Below the pieces are notes generated by a model. It saw only the letters and a program-made list of their open reading frames with translations, made no database searches and had not been told where the DNA came from. This document shows positions 8,495-16,747 of a stretch of 64,000 nt of DNA, piece after piece; the first letter of the stretch is position 1, and each line of letters starts with the position of its first letter. This DNA is from Mycobacterium sp. (lineage in GTDB: Bacteria > Actinomycetota > Actinomycetes > Mycobacteriales > Mycobacteriaceae): contig JAGQTV010000021.1 in assembly GCA_020438845.1 (NCBI GenBank), positions 1 through 64,000 on the forward strand. The letters are read 5' to 3'. A program made the position numbers and the translations under genes.

Positions 8495-9133
8495 GTGCAG
8501 AGAGCGCGCAAGGCCATGGGGTCGGCATTGACGGCAACCGCGACTTCGGCTGTCTTGGTCGTTGCCCTGTCGGGCTGTTCGGCGGGGAAGCCCAGCGCCG
8601 ATAAGTGCCAGACCGTTTCGGCACCGATGAGTGACATTCCGACCCGGACCGACCAGGAGCCGAAAATGCGCATCCCGGTTCCGGAGGGTTGGGAACGCAG
8701 CACCAAGCAGGACAATGAGTCGGTGCGGTTCGCGATCCGCAACCAGGGCCTGGCCGTCGACGGGTTCACCCCCAACGCGGTGGTGACCCTGCAGAAGCTG
8801 AGCATCAGTGCAGGAAAGCCGGCCCAGATTCTCGAGGCGCAGACCGACCAGCTGACCAAGAAGTTGAACGTCACCGATTTGAAGACCGCGTCTACCGAAG
8901 TCTGCGGCGCCACAGCGATGTCGAGCAGTTACAAGGCTCCGGAATTGAAGCTGAACCCGAGGATTCCGGCGATACCGCCGCGGGACGCGAAAACGCTTGG
9001 CGTGATCTACAAGAGCGGTGATTCGTACTTCGTGGCCACACTGACCGTGCAGACGGTCCAAGGGGACAACCAGACTTACATCAAGGATGCCGACACCATC
9101 ATCAAGGGCTTCCAGATCCTTCCGCCGAACTAG
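8495..9133 (+). CDS. LpqN/LpqT-family lipoprotein
   Basis: 212 residues from GTG 8495, preceded by GGAAGGG. An N-terminal signal peptide ends in the lipobox LSGC around residue 30, so the mature protein should be diacylated at that Cys and anchored outside the membrane. The body (RIPVPEGWERS, FAPNA-like FTPNAVVTLQKLS, DADTIIKGFQI) fits the LpqN family, a mycobacterial PsbP/Mog1-fold group. The gene overlaps the convergent HxlR regulator by 32 bp. Confidence 0.85.
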   Translation: MQRARKAMGSALTATATSAVLVVALSGCSAGKPSADKCQTVSAPMSDIPTRTDQEPKMRIPVPEGWERSTKQDNESVRFAIRNQGLAVDGFTPNAVVTLQKLSISAGKPAQILEAQTDQLTKKLNVTDLKTASTEVCGATAMSSSYKAPELKLNPRIPAIPPRDAKTLGVIYKSGDSYFVATLTVQTVQGDNQTYIKDADTIIKGFQILPPN

Positions 9134-10019
9134 CCTGCTCTACCAGCACATCGGCGCCGCGGAGGCGTTCGGCGCATGAATTGCAACGCCATTCCCCGGT
9201 GAACCGCGCCCCGCAACCGCGATGGGTCAACACCATTGCCGATCCCTCCGGTGCGAGGTACCAGCGCTGGGCCCATTGCAGCCCGGCCACCAGGACCGCG
9301 AAGAACGCTCGACCTTTATCGGTTAGCAGATATACCGAACATTTCTCCGGATCGAGCGCGAAGACCCCGATGCTGCAGAAGGTCTGGAGCCGTTGGGCCA
9401 ACAGGCTGGGCGGGGCCTGGAGTTGGGTCTGAAAGTCAGTGAATCGTGTGGTTCCAAGGAATGCCGCCACCAAGAGCGCTGCCGCCCAGCGATTTCCAAG
9501 CACGCTCATGGTATCCGGAAATAGTCCGGCCTGGCGAGCGTCGGATTCCGACGTTCGGTGCCGGCGGCGCGTCGTCGCGCTCGGGGCCGATCGCTCCCAG
9601 GCGCCGCTGGGCCCCGGTGCGAGGTCGATATCGTCGGCACCGACTGCGCCGCGGCAGTTTTCGCATCGCAACACCGGGGAGAAGCGCTCGCCGCAGAGCT
9701 CATGCCGCATGACGGGCAGTTGCTGGGCGTGCTCGGTAACCCAGGTCTGCTCCCACTCCCAGATGGCCAGCAGCATCGGCCAAAGTGAGCGGCTGCGTGG
9801 GGTGGTGCGATAGTCCTTCGTCAGCAGGCCTTCGCTGACCAAGGTCCGCAGCCGGTTGGTCAGTACCGCGTTGGAGATCGGCAGGCGGGTGGCGAAGTGG
9901 CTGTAGCGATGGGCACCCAGGAGTGCTTGTTGCACGATCAGCAGGTTCCACTCGTCGCCCAGTAGGCCCAGCATGCGGCCGACGGCGTTTGTGCCGCCCC
10001 GTGCGAGTGTCTTCGGCAC
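9102..10019 (-). CDS. HxlR-type regulator with two tandem winged-helix / zinc-ribbon-like repeats
   Basis: 305 residues. GTG 10019 shares one base with the TAG of the carotenoid oxygenase gene, so translation is probably coupled. Repeat 1: wHTH (GLLGDEWNLLIVQQALLG, FATRLPISNAVLTNRL) followed by HELCGERFSPVLRCENCR. Repeat 2: wHTH (VLGNRWAAALLVAAFLG, FQTQLQAPPSLLAQRL) followed by HRGCGARFTGEWRCNSCA. Each repeat thus ends in an H-x2-CG-x-RF-x5-RC-x2-C element that may bind zinc. HxlR proteins are DNA-binding regulators of neighbouring catabolic genes; control of the thiolase/carotenoid oxygenase operon is inference. Confidence 0.87.
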   Translation of the reverse strand: MPKTLARGGTNAVGRMLGLLGDEWNLLIVQQALLGAHRYSHFATRLPISNAVLTNRLRTLVSEGLLTKDYRTTPRSRSLWPMLLAIWEWEQTWVTEHAQQLPVMRHELCGERFSPVLRCENCRGAVGADDIDLAPGPSGAWERSAPSATTRRRHRTSESDARQAGLFPDTMSVLGNRWAAALLVAAFLGTTRFTDFQTQLQAPPSLLAQRLQTFCSIGVFALDPEKCSVYLLTDKGRAFFAVLVAGLQWAQRWYLAPEGSAMVLTHRGCGARFTGEWRCNSCAERLRGADVLVEQASSAEGSGSP

Positions 10020-11530
10020 TACAGGCCGATGGCTGCTGCGGCGGACTCGGTCTCGCGCCAACGGCGCACGGCTGAACCGGAGACCCAGGTGGAGTGGGTT
10101 CCGCTGCAAATCCTTTCCGGCAGTTGCAGTTTGCAGACTGGGCCATCGGTAAGTCGGGCTGCGTCGAACACCAGGCAGTAGGAGGCGTCTTCGTTCATGT
10201 CGGTCGTAAGCGTGACCAGGTAGCCGTCGTCTTCGCCACGGCTACCGACACGAGGGGCCATCGCGGTTTCGCTGCCGTAGACCCCTTCGCCGAAAGTGAT
10301 GCGCTGTTCGGTACCGGTCTGCACATCGTGGCGGACCAGTCCGTCGAACAGGAACCAGCCCGGTTTGGCGGTTGCGGCGTAGACGTATCGGTACGGTTCG
10401 CCGCCGTGGCCGGCGTTGATCATGCCGAATTCAGAAATAGTGTCGCTCAACGGTTCTTCGCGTACTGCGCCGGTTGCGAGGTTGAAGCGCCACCGGTGCA
10501 GGCGGGTCTGCATGCGGTCCAGGGCAAGGAAGCGGAAGGCGCGTTGCCACCTGGTACCCAAGCCGTCATCGGCGGGCTCAGGGTCCCCCTGGTGGAACCC
10601 GTCGAGCACGATCTCGTCGCCGTCCTCGTAGGCGTTGGTGAAGTGCAGCACGAACGTCGGGTCGGCCTCGAACCATGCGACCTCGGTGCCTCGACGAGGA
10701 ATGACGGCGAACCGTGACGGCAGATCTCGGTGGAAGCGAGCGACGTGCAGGTTTCGGTCCAGCAGCTCCGGTTCCCAGAACAGCGGAAAGTCGTTGAGAA
10801 TGGCGTAGTTCCGGGTGAACGCCATATCATGTGGCAGTCGGGGGCCGGGTAGTTCAACGTCAACGTAATGAACCAGGTCGTTGTGGGCGTCGACCACCCC
10901 GTAGTGCAGGTACGGAGCGTTCTTGCTGTAGTTGAAGAACAGCATCTCCTCGGTACGCTCGTCGACCTTGGGGTGGGCCGAGACGCCCCAGTCGAACGGG
11001 AAGGCGTCGTTCCAAGTGTCCTTGCCCAGCGTGTCGCCGGTGTAGGGATCGAGGCGGTACAGGTCGCCGCACTGGTAAAAACTGGTCAGTGCGGTACCGC
11101 GGTGCACCACCACGTCGGTACTGGAGGCGTCCTTGAGCATGGTCCGGGCCCCCCAGCCGTGGTCGGCTTTGGCCAGTGAGAGCGGTTCGGCCAAACCGGG
11201 CCACAGCGATTCGCCAGCCTGCTGTTCGGCCTCGAACGCATCGGTGCGCACGAACCGATTGCGGTAGAACGCCTTTCCGTCCCGGAACCCGACGATGTGC
11301 AGCATGCCGTCGCCCTCGAAGGGGTGGTAGAACTTCATCGCCGGATGAAGTGGGTTCTCGGTGTTGCGCAAATAGATCCCGTCGAGGTCGGTGGGTATCT
11401 GGCCCTCGACGACCCTCAGATCTTCGGCACGCCACTCGGTGGTCTGGGGGCGCCACGGCCCGGTGCGGTAGGGGTGATCGTCGTCCTCGGGCAGCGTGGA
11501 CAGGAACTTGCCGACCATTTCAATGTCCAT
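10019..11530 (-). CDS. Carotenoid cleavage oxygenase family (RPE65/CCD), Rv0913c homologue
   Basis: 503 residues, ATG start 8 nt after the thiolase stop. The seven-bladed propeller family is recognised from GIYLRNTENPLHP, FEGDGMLH, the four iron-ligand His segments (SAHPK, LPHDM, LHFTNAYE and GTHSTW) and intervening acidic motifs. It should be a soluble non-haem Fe(II) oxygenase that cleaves a conjugated or stilbene-like double bond. The substrate is unknown. Position next to the Rv0914c-type thiolase is conserved with M. tuberculosis. Confidence 0.9.
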   Translation of the reverse strand: MDIEMVGKFLSTLPEDDDHPYRTGPWRPQTTEWRAEDLRVVEGQIPTDLDGIYLRNTENPLHPAMKFYHPFEGDGMLHIVGFRDGKAFYRNRFVRTDAFEAEQQAGESLWPGLAEPLSLAKADHGWGARTMLKDASSTDVVVHRGTALTSFYQCGDLYRLDPYTGDTLGKDTWNDAFPFDWGVSAHPKVDERTEEMLFFNYSKNAPYLHYGVVDAHNDLVHYVDVELPGPRLPHDMAFTRNYAILNDFPLFWEPELLDRNLHVARFHRDLPSRFAVIPRRGTEVAWFEADPTFVLHFTNAYEDGDEIVLDGFHQGDPEPADDGLGTRWQRAFRFLALDRMQTRLHRWRFNLATGAVREEPLSDTISEFGMINAGHGGEPYRYVYAATAKPGWFLFDGLVRHDVQTGTEQRITFGEGVYGSETAMAPRVGSRGEDDGYLVTLTTDMNEDASYCLVFDAARLTDGPVCKLQLPERICSGTHSTWVSGSAVRRWRETESAAAAIGL

Positions 11531-11538
11531 TGAGGGTC

Positions 11539-12771
11539 CTACCCTTCGACCGGCTCGGCGGATCCGATGACGAAACTGACTGTGGTGGCGGTACTTCCAC
11601 CGAAATTGAGCGTGCCGAACCGCCGGGCGCCGTCGACCTGGTAGTCACCGGCCTGGCCGCTGACCTGTTTTGCGGCGTCGAGCATCATCCGGATTCCCGA
11701 GGCCCCAACCGGATGTCCGCCGCCGATCAATCCACCACTGGGGTTGATCGGCATTCCGCCACCGATCTCGATGTCTCCGGATTCGATGGCCTTCCAGGAT
11801 TCCCCCGGCGCGGTCAGGCCGATGTGGTCGATGGCCAGGTACTGGCTGGGGGTGAAGCAGTCGTGCACTTCGAACCCGTCGATGGCATCGAGATCCAACC
11901 CCGCCCGGCCGAACGCGTCCCTGACTGCCGCCCGAACATGCGGCAGCACATAGGGGTTGGTCTTATCGCGATCGAGTTTCTGCTGCAATCCCAGGCCGAC
12001 GGTGCGATGCCCCCAGCCCTCGATGCGGCCGATCGGGCGCACACCGGGGTGTTCACGGAGGAACTCGTCGCCGACCAGCACCACTCCGGCGGCGCCGTCG
12101 GTCATCTGACTGCAGTCATACCGGCGGATTCGGCCCTCGACCAGTGGGTTGACCACGTCGTCGCCGCCGTTGGCTGCCAGGTCGGGTACCTGCCAGGCCC
12201 GCGTCTGGGCGTTCGGGTTGCGCTTGGCGTTGGCCAGGTTGACCGCCGCGATGGCGTGGAGATGGGTGTCGTCGATGCCGAACCGGCGGTCGTATTCATC
12301 GGCTACAGAAGCGAACATGGACGGCCACAGAAACCGGGCAGTCTCGCCCTCATGGCCGGTCCAGGCTGCCGCTCCCAGGTGCTGGGCGGCGGTGTCCCCG
12401 GGCACCGTCTTCTCCAACTCCAGGCCGACCACCAGTGCTGTGCGGTAGTTTCCTGCCCGCAGGTCGGCGATCGCTGCCAGGGCGGCCACACTGCCGGACG
12501 CGCAGGCGGCCTCATGCCGGGTCGCGGGAGTGTCCCAGAGTCCTTCGTGGACGGTGGCCGGCATCGCCCCTAGGTGGCCCTGGCGGGCGAACATCTCGCC
12601 GAACGCATTGGCGACATGAACGACGTCGATGTCGGTGGCGTCGATCAGTGAGTCGGCCAGGGTTGCCTCGACCACTTCGCGGGTCAGATCGGCGAAGTCA
12701 AGTCCCTCGCGGGTGAAGTTGCGGGCAAAGTCGCTCTGGTAGCCGCCGAGAATCCAGATATTGGCGACCAT
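11539..12771 (-). CDS. Thiolase / lipid-transfer-protein family acetyl-CoA acetyltransferase, Rv0914c homologue
   Basis: 410 residues. The nucleophile Cys lies in HEAACASGSVAA near residue 91. The other catalytic elements are HDCFTPSQ and GGHPVGASGIRM. Length and the SCP2-thiolase style of the C-terminus fit the Rv0914c family. It would condense or cleave a beta-ketoacyl-CoA in lipid or sterol side-chain metabolism. It is the first gene of a three-gene operon with the oxygenase and HxlR regulator; a -10-like hexamer 6 nt upstream suggests a leaderless message. Confidence 0.9.
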   Translation of the reverse strand: MVANIWILGGYQSDFARNFTREGLDFADLTREVVEATLADSLIDATDIDVVHVANAFGEMFARQGHLGAMPATVHEGLWDTPATRHEAACASGSVAALAAIADLRAGNYRTALVVGLELEKTVPGDTAAQHLGAAAWTGHEGETARFLWPSMFASVADEYDRRFGIDDTHLHAIAAVNLANAKRNPNAQTRAWQVPDLAANGGDDVVNPLVEGRIRRYDCSQMTDGAAGVVLVGDEFLREHPGVRPIGRIEGWGHRTVGLGLQQKLDRDKTNPYVLPHVRAAVRDAFGRAGLDLDAIDGFEVHDCFTPSQYLAIDHIGLTAPGESWKAIESGDIEIGGGMPINPSGGLIGGGHPVGASGIRMMLDAAKQVSGQAGDYQVDGARRFGTLNFGGSTATTVSFVIGSAEPVEG

Positions 12772-12777
12772 GTTGAC

Positions 12778-12783
12778 AGATTA
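12778..12783 (-). promoter_or_regulatory. Candidate -10 element of a leaderless thiolase promoter
   Basis: On the minus strand TAATCT (TAnnnT type) ends 6 nt before the ATG at 12771, so transcription would begin at or next to the start codon. No Shine-Dalgarno sequence is present. Leaderless genes are frequent in mycobacteria. A transcription start map would settle it. Confidence 0.5.
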
Positions 12784-12894
12784 CTACAACTAAAAGAGTA
12801 AACCCGTGGTGTCCCAAGGACCGCAACGACCGCGTCCGCTGGGCGGCCCAAGATGCCAATCGAAACTGGCTGTCCGGCCGCTTCTCTGAGGGCG

Positions 12895-13155
12895 CTAGAT
12901 AAGGCTGCGCACCACGTCGACGTCGGTCACCACGAAGACCTCGTTGATGCTCACGTCAGTCCACTGAGACAGGAACTTCGCCAGGGCGGCCTCGCTGTCG
13001 GCTTCGACAACGGCCCAGCCGCCAAGGAGTGTGACGTTGTGCCATTCGGCGAGTATCTGGATCCCGTCGCCGTTGCCGTCGCCGCTGGTCTTCAAACGCT
13101 TGAGACTCTCGTCCCGGCGTTCGGGCGTGACGGTCCACGACAACATGACTTTCAC
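12895..13155 (-). CDS. DUF3303-like small alpha/beta-barrel protein
   Basis: 86 residues. GTG 13155 is preceded by GGAGAGGAGA at good distance. The sequence (KVMLSWTVTPERRDESLKRL, GGWAVVEADSEAALAKFLSQW, FVVTDVDVVRSL) matches the pattern of DUF3303 proteins, small dimeric ferredoxin-like domains. No catalytic residues are known. It lies alone between the thiolase operon and the bestrophin gene. Confidence 0.75.
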   Translation of the reverse strand: MKVMLSWTVTPERRDESLKRLKTSGDGNGDGIQILAEWHNVTLLGGWAVVEADSEAALAKFLSQWTDVSINEVFVVTDVDVVRSLI

Positions 13156-13613
13156 GGGATTCTCCTCTCCTGGGCCGCCTGCGCGACGTGATGGACCACC
13201 GGGTGGTTGCCCAGTGGGCTCGGGAGAAAGGAACTTTTCGAGGGCTGCCTCTGGGACCGGGTTTCAGTGTGTCACCGGCGTGCCGCCCGCGGGAAGGTTT
13301 GTGAGGCGACTTTGCCCCAGTCGGCCGAAACTCTCGGCGGGTTCGACATTCTGCCGCGCACCGCATCGCCAGGCGCGCAGCAGTCGGCTGGTTGACGAGT
13401 GCTTTCGTCGCGGTGGAGACCTTCATCACCAGGCGGCGTTCGCGCTTCCCGACCGGGACGGAGTGATAGTGCTCGTGGAACGACTTCGCTAGCCTGACCG
13501 GCTTTCCAAAAACCTATCGTCATGTTCCCCAACAGGGAGTAGTTGTACGACGTTCGCCCGCTCAGCGACATCGGTTCAACGACACCTGCCGATGCCGGCC
13601 GTAGGCTGGCCCA
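13156..13613. other. 458-bp gap without a convincing gene
   Basis: Short open frames exist on both strands but none has a ribosome site with family-like content. One plus-strand frame ending at 13492 (last residues LPDRDGVIVLVERLR) has protein-like composition and might be a decayed gene end, but there is no start or homologue that I recognise. Confidence 0.5.
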
Positions 13614-14498
13614 ATGATCCGCAGCGTTGGTCGGACGGGTCCGTTCAAGGTGCTCGGGCTGGTGACTTGGCAGCTGAAGTACGACCTGCTGGCGGTGTTG
13701 GCCCTGGCCGCCATCCTTTTGCAGACGCCCGACGTCGTCGATCCGTCAGACTATGCCGCCATCTTGGCCACCGCGGGCATCGCAGCCTCGATCTTCGTCG
13801 GTTTCCGCAACACCAACGCCTATCAGCGCTGGTGGGAGGCGCGCACCCTATGGGGCGCGGTCGTCAATGACTCCCGGGCGATGCACAACGGGCTGTCCGC
13901 AATAGACACCGAGTCGGCCGCAATTGCTCCGGTGCTCGACCGCATGCGCCGCCGCCAGGTCCGCCACGCCTGGCAGTTGGCCGCCCAGTTGCGCGGGGTC
14001 GAGCCGCTGCCCGGGGTCGTCGACCTCACCGAGGACCCACCCGACGCGACTGCCACCGAACTGCTCAACCTGCAAGCGCAGGATGTCAAACGGCTCTGCG
14101 CGGGTGGTCATATCGATAACCAGGCCCGTGTCATGCTGATGTCGGTCAACGGCAACTTGTTGGCCTCGCAGGGTGGGCTGGAGCGTATCCGCAATCAGCC
14201 CATGCCGGTTCACTACGACATGTTCATTCGCACAATGGCATGGGTGTTCGCACTGGTGGCGTTCAACCTGCTCCATGTCGCCGCCCACTTCGTCGGCAGT
14301 ATCGCCCTGGGGCTGGTGTTCATGGTTTTATTCGTTTCTGCGGAACGGTTCGGCTACTTCCTGGAGCAGCCGATGAGCAATAGCGTCTTCGACCTGCCGA
14401 TGTATCGGTTCTGCGGCACGATCACCGGCGATCTGCTCGGCCGGGACCATCCGTTGGCCCGGCCCAGGGAGAGCGACGACGCCCTCGTCTGGTGGTGA
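13614..14498 (+). CDS. Bestrophin-family (UPF0187/YneE) channel protein
   Basis: 294 residues with ATG start. The family hallmark FRNTNAYQRWWEAR plus a following conserved Trp-Gly (LWGAVVND) appears after the second hydrophobic segment. Hydrophobic helices flank residues 15-60 and 205-245. The C-terminal LPMYRFCGTI segment is also typical. Bacterial bestrophins are pentameric channels (cation-selective in the Klebsiella protein). Selectivity here is unknown. No operon partner; tRNA-Arg lies just downstream on the other strand. Confidence 0.9.
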   Translation: MIRSVGRTGPFKVLGLVTWQLKYDLLAVLALAAILLQTPDVVDPSDYAAILATAGIAASIFVGFRNTNAYQRWWEARTLWGAVVNDSRAMHNGLSAIDTESAAIAPVLDRMRRRQVRHAWQLAAQLRGVEPLPGVVDLTEDPPDATATELLNLQAQDVKRLCAGGHIDNQARVMLMSVNGNLLASQGGLERIRNQPMPVHYDMFIRTMAWVFALVAFNLLHVAAHFVGSIALGLVFMVLFVSAERFGYFLEQPMSNSVFDLPMYRFCGTITGDLLGRDHPLARPRESDDALVWW

Positions 14499-14559
14499 AC
14501 CGTCAGAACAACGAGATACCGCGCCGGACCATGCTGGAATTCGCGGACCCGGCAGAAAG

Positions 14560-14632
14560 TGCCCCCGGCAGGATTCGAACCTGCGACACCGGCTTTAGGA
14601 GAGCCGTGCTCTATCCCCTGAGCTACGGGGGC
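14560..14632 (-). tRNA. tRNA-Arg (anticodon CCT)
   Basis: On the minus strand a full cloverleaf folds: acceptor GCCCCCG pairs with CGGGGGC, D arm GCTC/GAGC, anticodon stem CGGCT/AGCCG with loop CTCCTAA (anticodon CCT), T arm GCAGG-TTCGAAT-CCTGC and discriminator A. 73 nt, no encoded CCA. It reads AGG codons. Confidence 0.97.
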
Positions 14633-14930
14633 CAACAGGCTGGCAGCATACCGCCCGCCGGCCCGCCGGCCCTCGCGTCACCGCTCTGCGTAGTTGGTCC
14701 CGCACAGTGCGATCAAATAGCAATGGCCATGCTCGGGGGCCCGCAAGGGATAGTTCCTGCGGAGCCAAGAGGCCACTCGCGTCGGAGCAGCCATCGAAAT
14801 CAGTGGACGCATTTGTCGTCACCGCCTTCCCCGCGTCGTCATGCAGCGTGCCTGTGACCTGCACGAAGTGATCTTCACCATAGCAGCAAAACATCAAAGA
14901 TGAGCAATCGGCGACATTTAGGTGTCGTAA
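14633..14930. other. Intergenic region between tRNA-Arg and mntH end, no gene seen
   Basis: About 300 bp downstream of mntH and upstream of tRNA-Arg on the minus strand; it must contain the tRNA promoter. It is more AT-rich near 14880-14935 than the flanking genes. The longest minus-strand frame runs through the tRNA gene and is not credible. Confidence 0.5.
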
Positions 14931-16154
14931 TTATGATCCGTTGGTTACCGAAAGGTAAACGAGTATGGCGTTCAGCAGCGTGATCAGGGCGGCCACCGTC
15001 CAGCCCAGGACGGTGGTGACCGGGTGGTTGGCGTCGTCGCCCATGACCGACCGGTCGGCGGTCAGCCGCACCAGCGGGATCAGCGCGAACGGGATGCCGA
15101 AAGATAGCACGACCTGGGACAACACGAGGGCGTAGGTGGGGTCGATCCCGCTTGTCAACACCGCCAGCGCGGGCACCAGCGTCACCAACCGGCGAAGCAG
15201 CAGCGGGAACGTCCTGCGCAGCAAACCTTGCATGATCATCGCGCCGGCATACGCACCTACCGAGGTGGACGCGAGCCCGGAGGCGAGCAGACCGATGGCG
15301 AACAGAAGAGCCACGAATGGCCCCAGTTCGGTGCCGACGGCACCGTGGGCCCCCTCGATGGTGTCGATATTCCGGCCGCGCAGATTCGTCGCTGCCACCA
15401 GCAACAGCGCCATGTTGACCGTCCCGGCCACCAGCATCGCCAAGCCGACGTCCCAGACGGTCGCCTTCAGCAGAGTGGCGCGATCCTCACCGGGCGGTGG
15501 GTGACCGTGCCGATCACGGGCCAACGCGGAGTGCAGGTAGACGGCATGAGGCATGACGGTCGCACCCAGCATGGCTGTGGCCAGCAGCACGCTTTGGACG
15601 CCCTCGAAGCGGGGAACCAGTCCGCCGACCACGTCCGCGGCGGCGGGCGGCCGGACCACCAGGCTGGCCAGGAACCCGACGGCGATCACCAGCAGCATGC
15701 CGGTGATCAGGCGCTCGAACTGCCGCTGGCCGTGGCGGTCCCCGAACGTCAGCAGCACCAGTGACACAGCTCCGGTGATAATCCCGCCCAGCACCAGTGG
15801 AAGGTCGAACAATAATCGAAGGGCGATCGCCCCGCCGATTATCTCGGCGATGTCGGTGGCGACCGCGACGAGTTCGGCCTGGAGCCAATAGGCGATCCGG
15901 GTGCTGCTGCGTGTGCGGTCCCGCACCGCCTCCGGCAGGGTCAGTCCACTGACCAGACCGAGTTTGGCGCTCAGGTACTGGACCAGTCCGGCCATGATGT
16001 TGGCGGCGACGATGACCCATACCAGCAGGAAGCCGAACTGCGAGCCGGCGCTGAAGTTGGCGGCGATGTTGCCGGGATCGACATAGGCGATGGCGGCGAC
16101 GAACGCGGGGCCGAGCAGTGACCAAGCGGGTCGTGCCAGGGTCGCCCTACTCAA
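14931..16154 (-). CDS. mntH: Nramp-type divalent metal cation transporter MntH
   Basis: 407 residues from TTG 16154, which overlaps the stop of the small gene upstream (TTGA). Eleven hydrophobic segments follow. Nramp signatures: the DPGN metal-site motif in AAIAYVDPGNIAANFSAG (helix 1), the TM6 MPHAVYLHSAL motif, and SGLASTSVGAYAG. It should import Mn2+/Fe2+ by proton symport, like Rv0924c. No MntR or IdeR box was recognised. The translational overlap with two secreted small proteins is unusual, see findings. Confidence 0.93.
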   Translation of the reverse strand: MSRATLARPAWSLLGPAFVAAIAYVDPGNIAANFSAGSQFGFLLVWVIVAANIMAGLVQYLSAKLGLVSGLTLPEAVRDRTRSSTRIAYWLQAELVAVATDIAEIIGGAIALRLLFDLPLVLGGIITGAVSLVLLTFGDRHGQRQFERLITGMLLVIAVGFLASLVVRPPAAADVVGGLVPRFEGVQSVLLATAMLGATVMPHAVYLHSALARDRHGHPPPGEDRATLLKATVWDVGLAMLVAGTVNMALLLVAATNLRGRNIDTIEGAHGAVGTELGPFVALLFAIGLLASGLASTSVGAYAGAMIMQGLLRRTFPLLLRRLVTLVPALAVLTSGIDPTYALVLSQVVLSFGIPFALIPLVRLTADRSVMGDDANHPVTTVLGWTVAALITLLNAILVYLSVTNGS

Positions 16155-16402
16155 AGACCGATCCAGATGCCGCCGCCACCGATGCCGATCGCCGGGGTGC
16201 CCAGCGTGCCGAAGCCCCAGGCCGGGTAGGGGTTGGTGTACGCCGGATCCGGTGACGTAGTGATCGCAACGTGCCCGGGGCCGCGGGTGCAGACCCGGGT
16301 GCTGACGGCGACGTCGGCGCATTCGGGACCGGTGGCAACGGCCGGAACCGCCGACAGCAACGCGATCGCCCCGGCCACGGGCAGGGCCAGAACCCTGATC
16401 AC
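16151..16402 (-). CDS. Small secreted protein overlapping mntH
   Basis: 83 residues from GTG 16402, which overlaps the TGA of the preceding small gene (GTGA). A signal peptide (VIRVLALPVAGAIALLSA, cleavage near AVA) precedes a mature part with two Cys (PECADVAVSTRVCTRG) and a Gly-rich tail (TPAIGIGGGGIWIGL). The stop TGA overlaps the TTG start of mntH. Function unknown; coupling suggests a periplasmic or cell-wall partner of metal uptake. Confidence 0.75.
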   Translation of the reverse strand: MIRVLALPVAGAIALLSAVPAVATGPECADVAVSTRVCTRGPGHVAITTSPDPAYTNPYPAWGFGTLGTPAIGIGGGGIWIGL

Positions 16403-16713
16403 CGCTGACCGCCGTGCTGCTCTGGCCCCGGGCCGAAGCCGCCAATGATCAGTCCCGGACCGTAGAACGGTTCGCCCCACTCATTCGGGAAATCCGGTTC
16501 CTGCGGTGCGGCATTGAGCTCATAGCTGCCGTTGGTGGGGCACTCCGTCGCGGTGTCGCTCAGGATCACCCCCCCGGTTTCGGTGACTTTCGGACAGTTT
16601 TCGATCAGCTGGGTATCCGCAGTGGCGATACCGGGGGCGACGGCCGGGAACAGCGGGCTCAACGCCAGTGCGGCGATGGACGCCCGAAAAACATCCCAAC
16701 CCAGAATCGTCAT
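16399..16713 (-). CDS. Small secreted protein, first of a coupled pair ahead of mntH
   Basis: 104 residues from ATG 16713. N-terminal signal peptide (RASIAALALSPLFPAVAPGIATA). The mature part has two Cys (ENCPKV, TECPTN) and ends FYGPGLIIGGFGPGPEQHGGQR, whose Gly-rich GxIxGGFGPGP style echoes the tail of the next protein, suggesting an ancient duplication. It starts 34 nt after the dehydrogenase gene, on the same strand, so mntH may belong to a longer transcript. No family recognised. Confidence 0.75.
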   Translation of the reverse strand: MTILGWDVFRASIAALALSPLFPAVAPGIATADTQLIENCPKVTETGGVILSDTATECPTNGSYELNAAPQEPDFPNEWGEPFYGPGLIIGGFGPGPEQHGGQR

Positions 16714-16747
16714 GACCTAATTCCTACACTCTTTCCGGCGCGCCTTC

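Noticed and set aside
14595..14897. 100-aa minus-strand frame between mntH and tRNA-Arg
   Set aside because: It runs into the tRNA gene and has no ribosome site or family resemblance.
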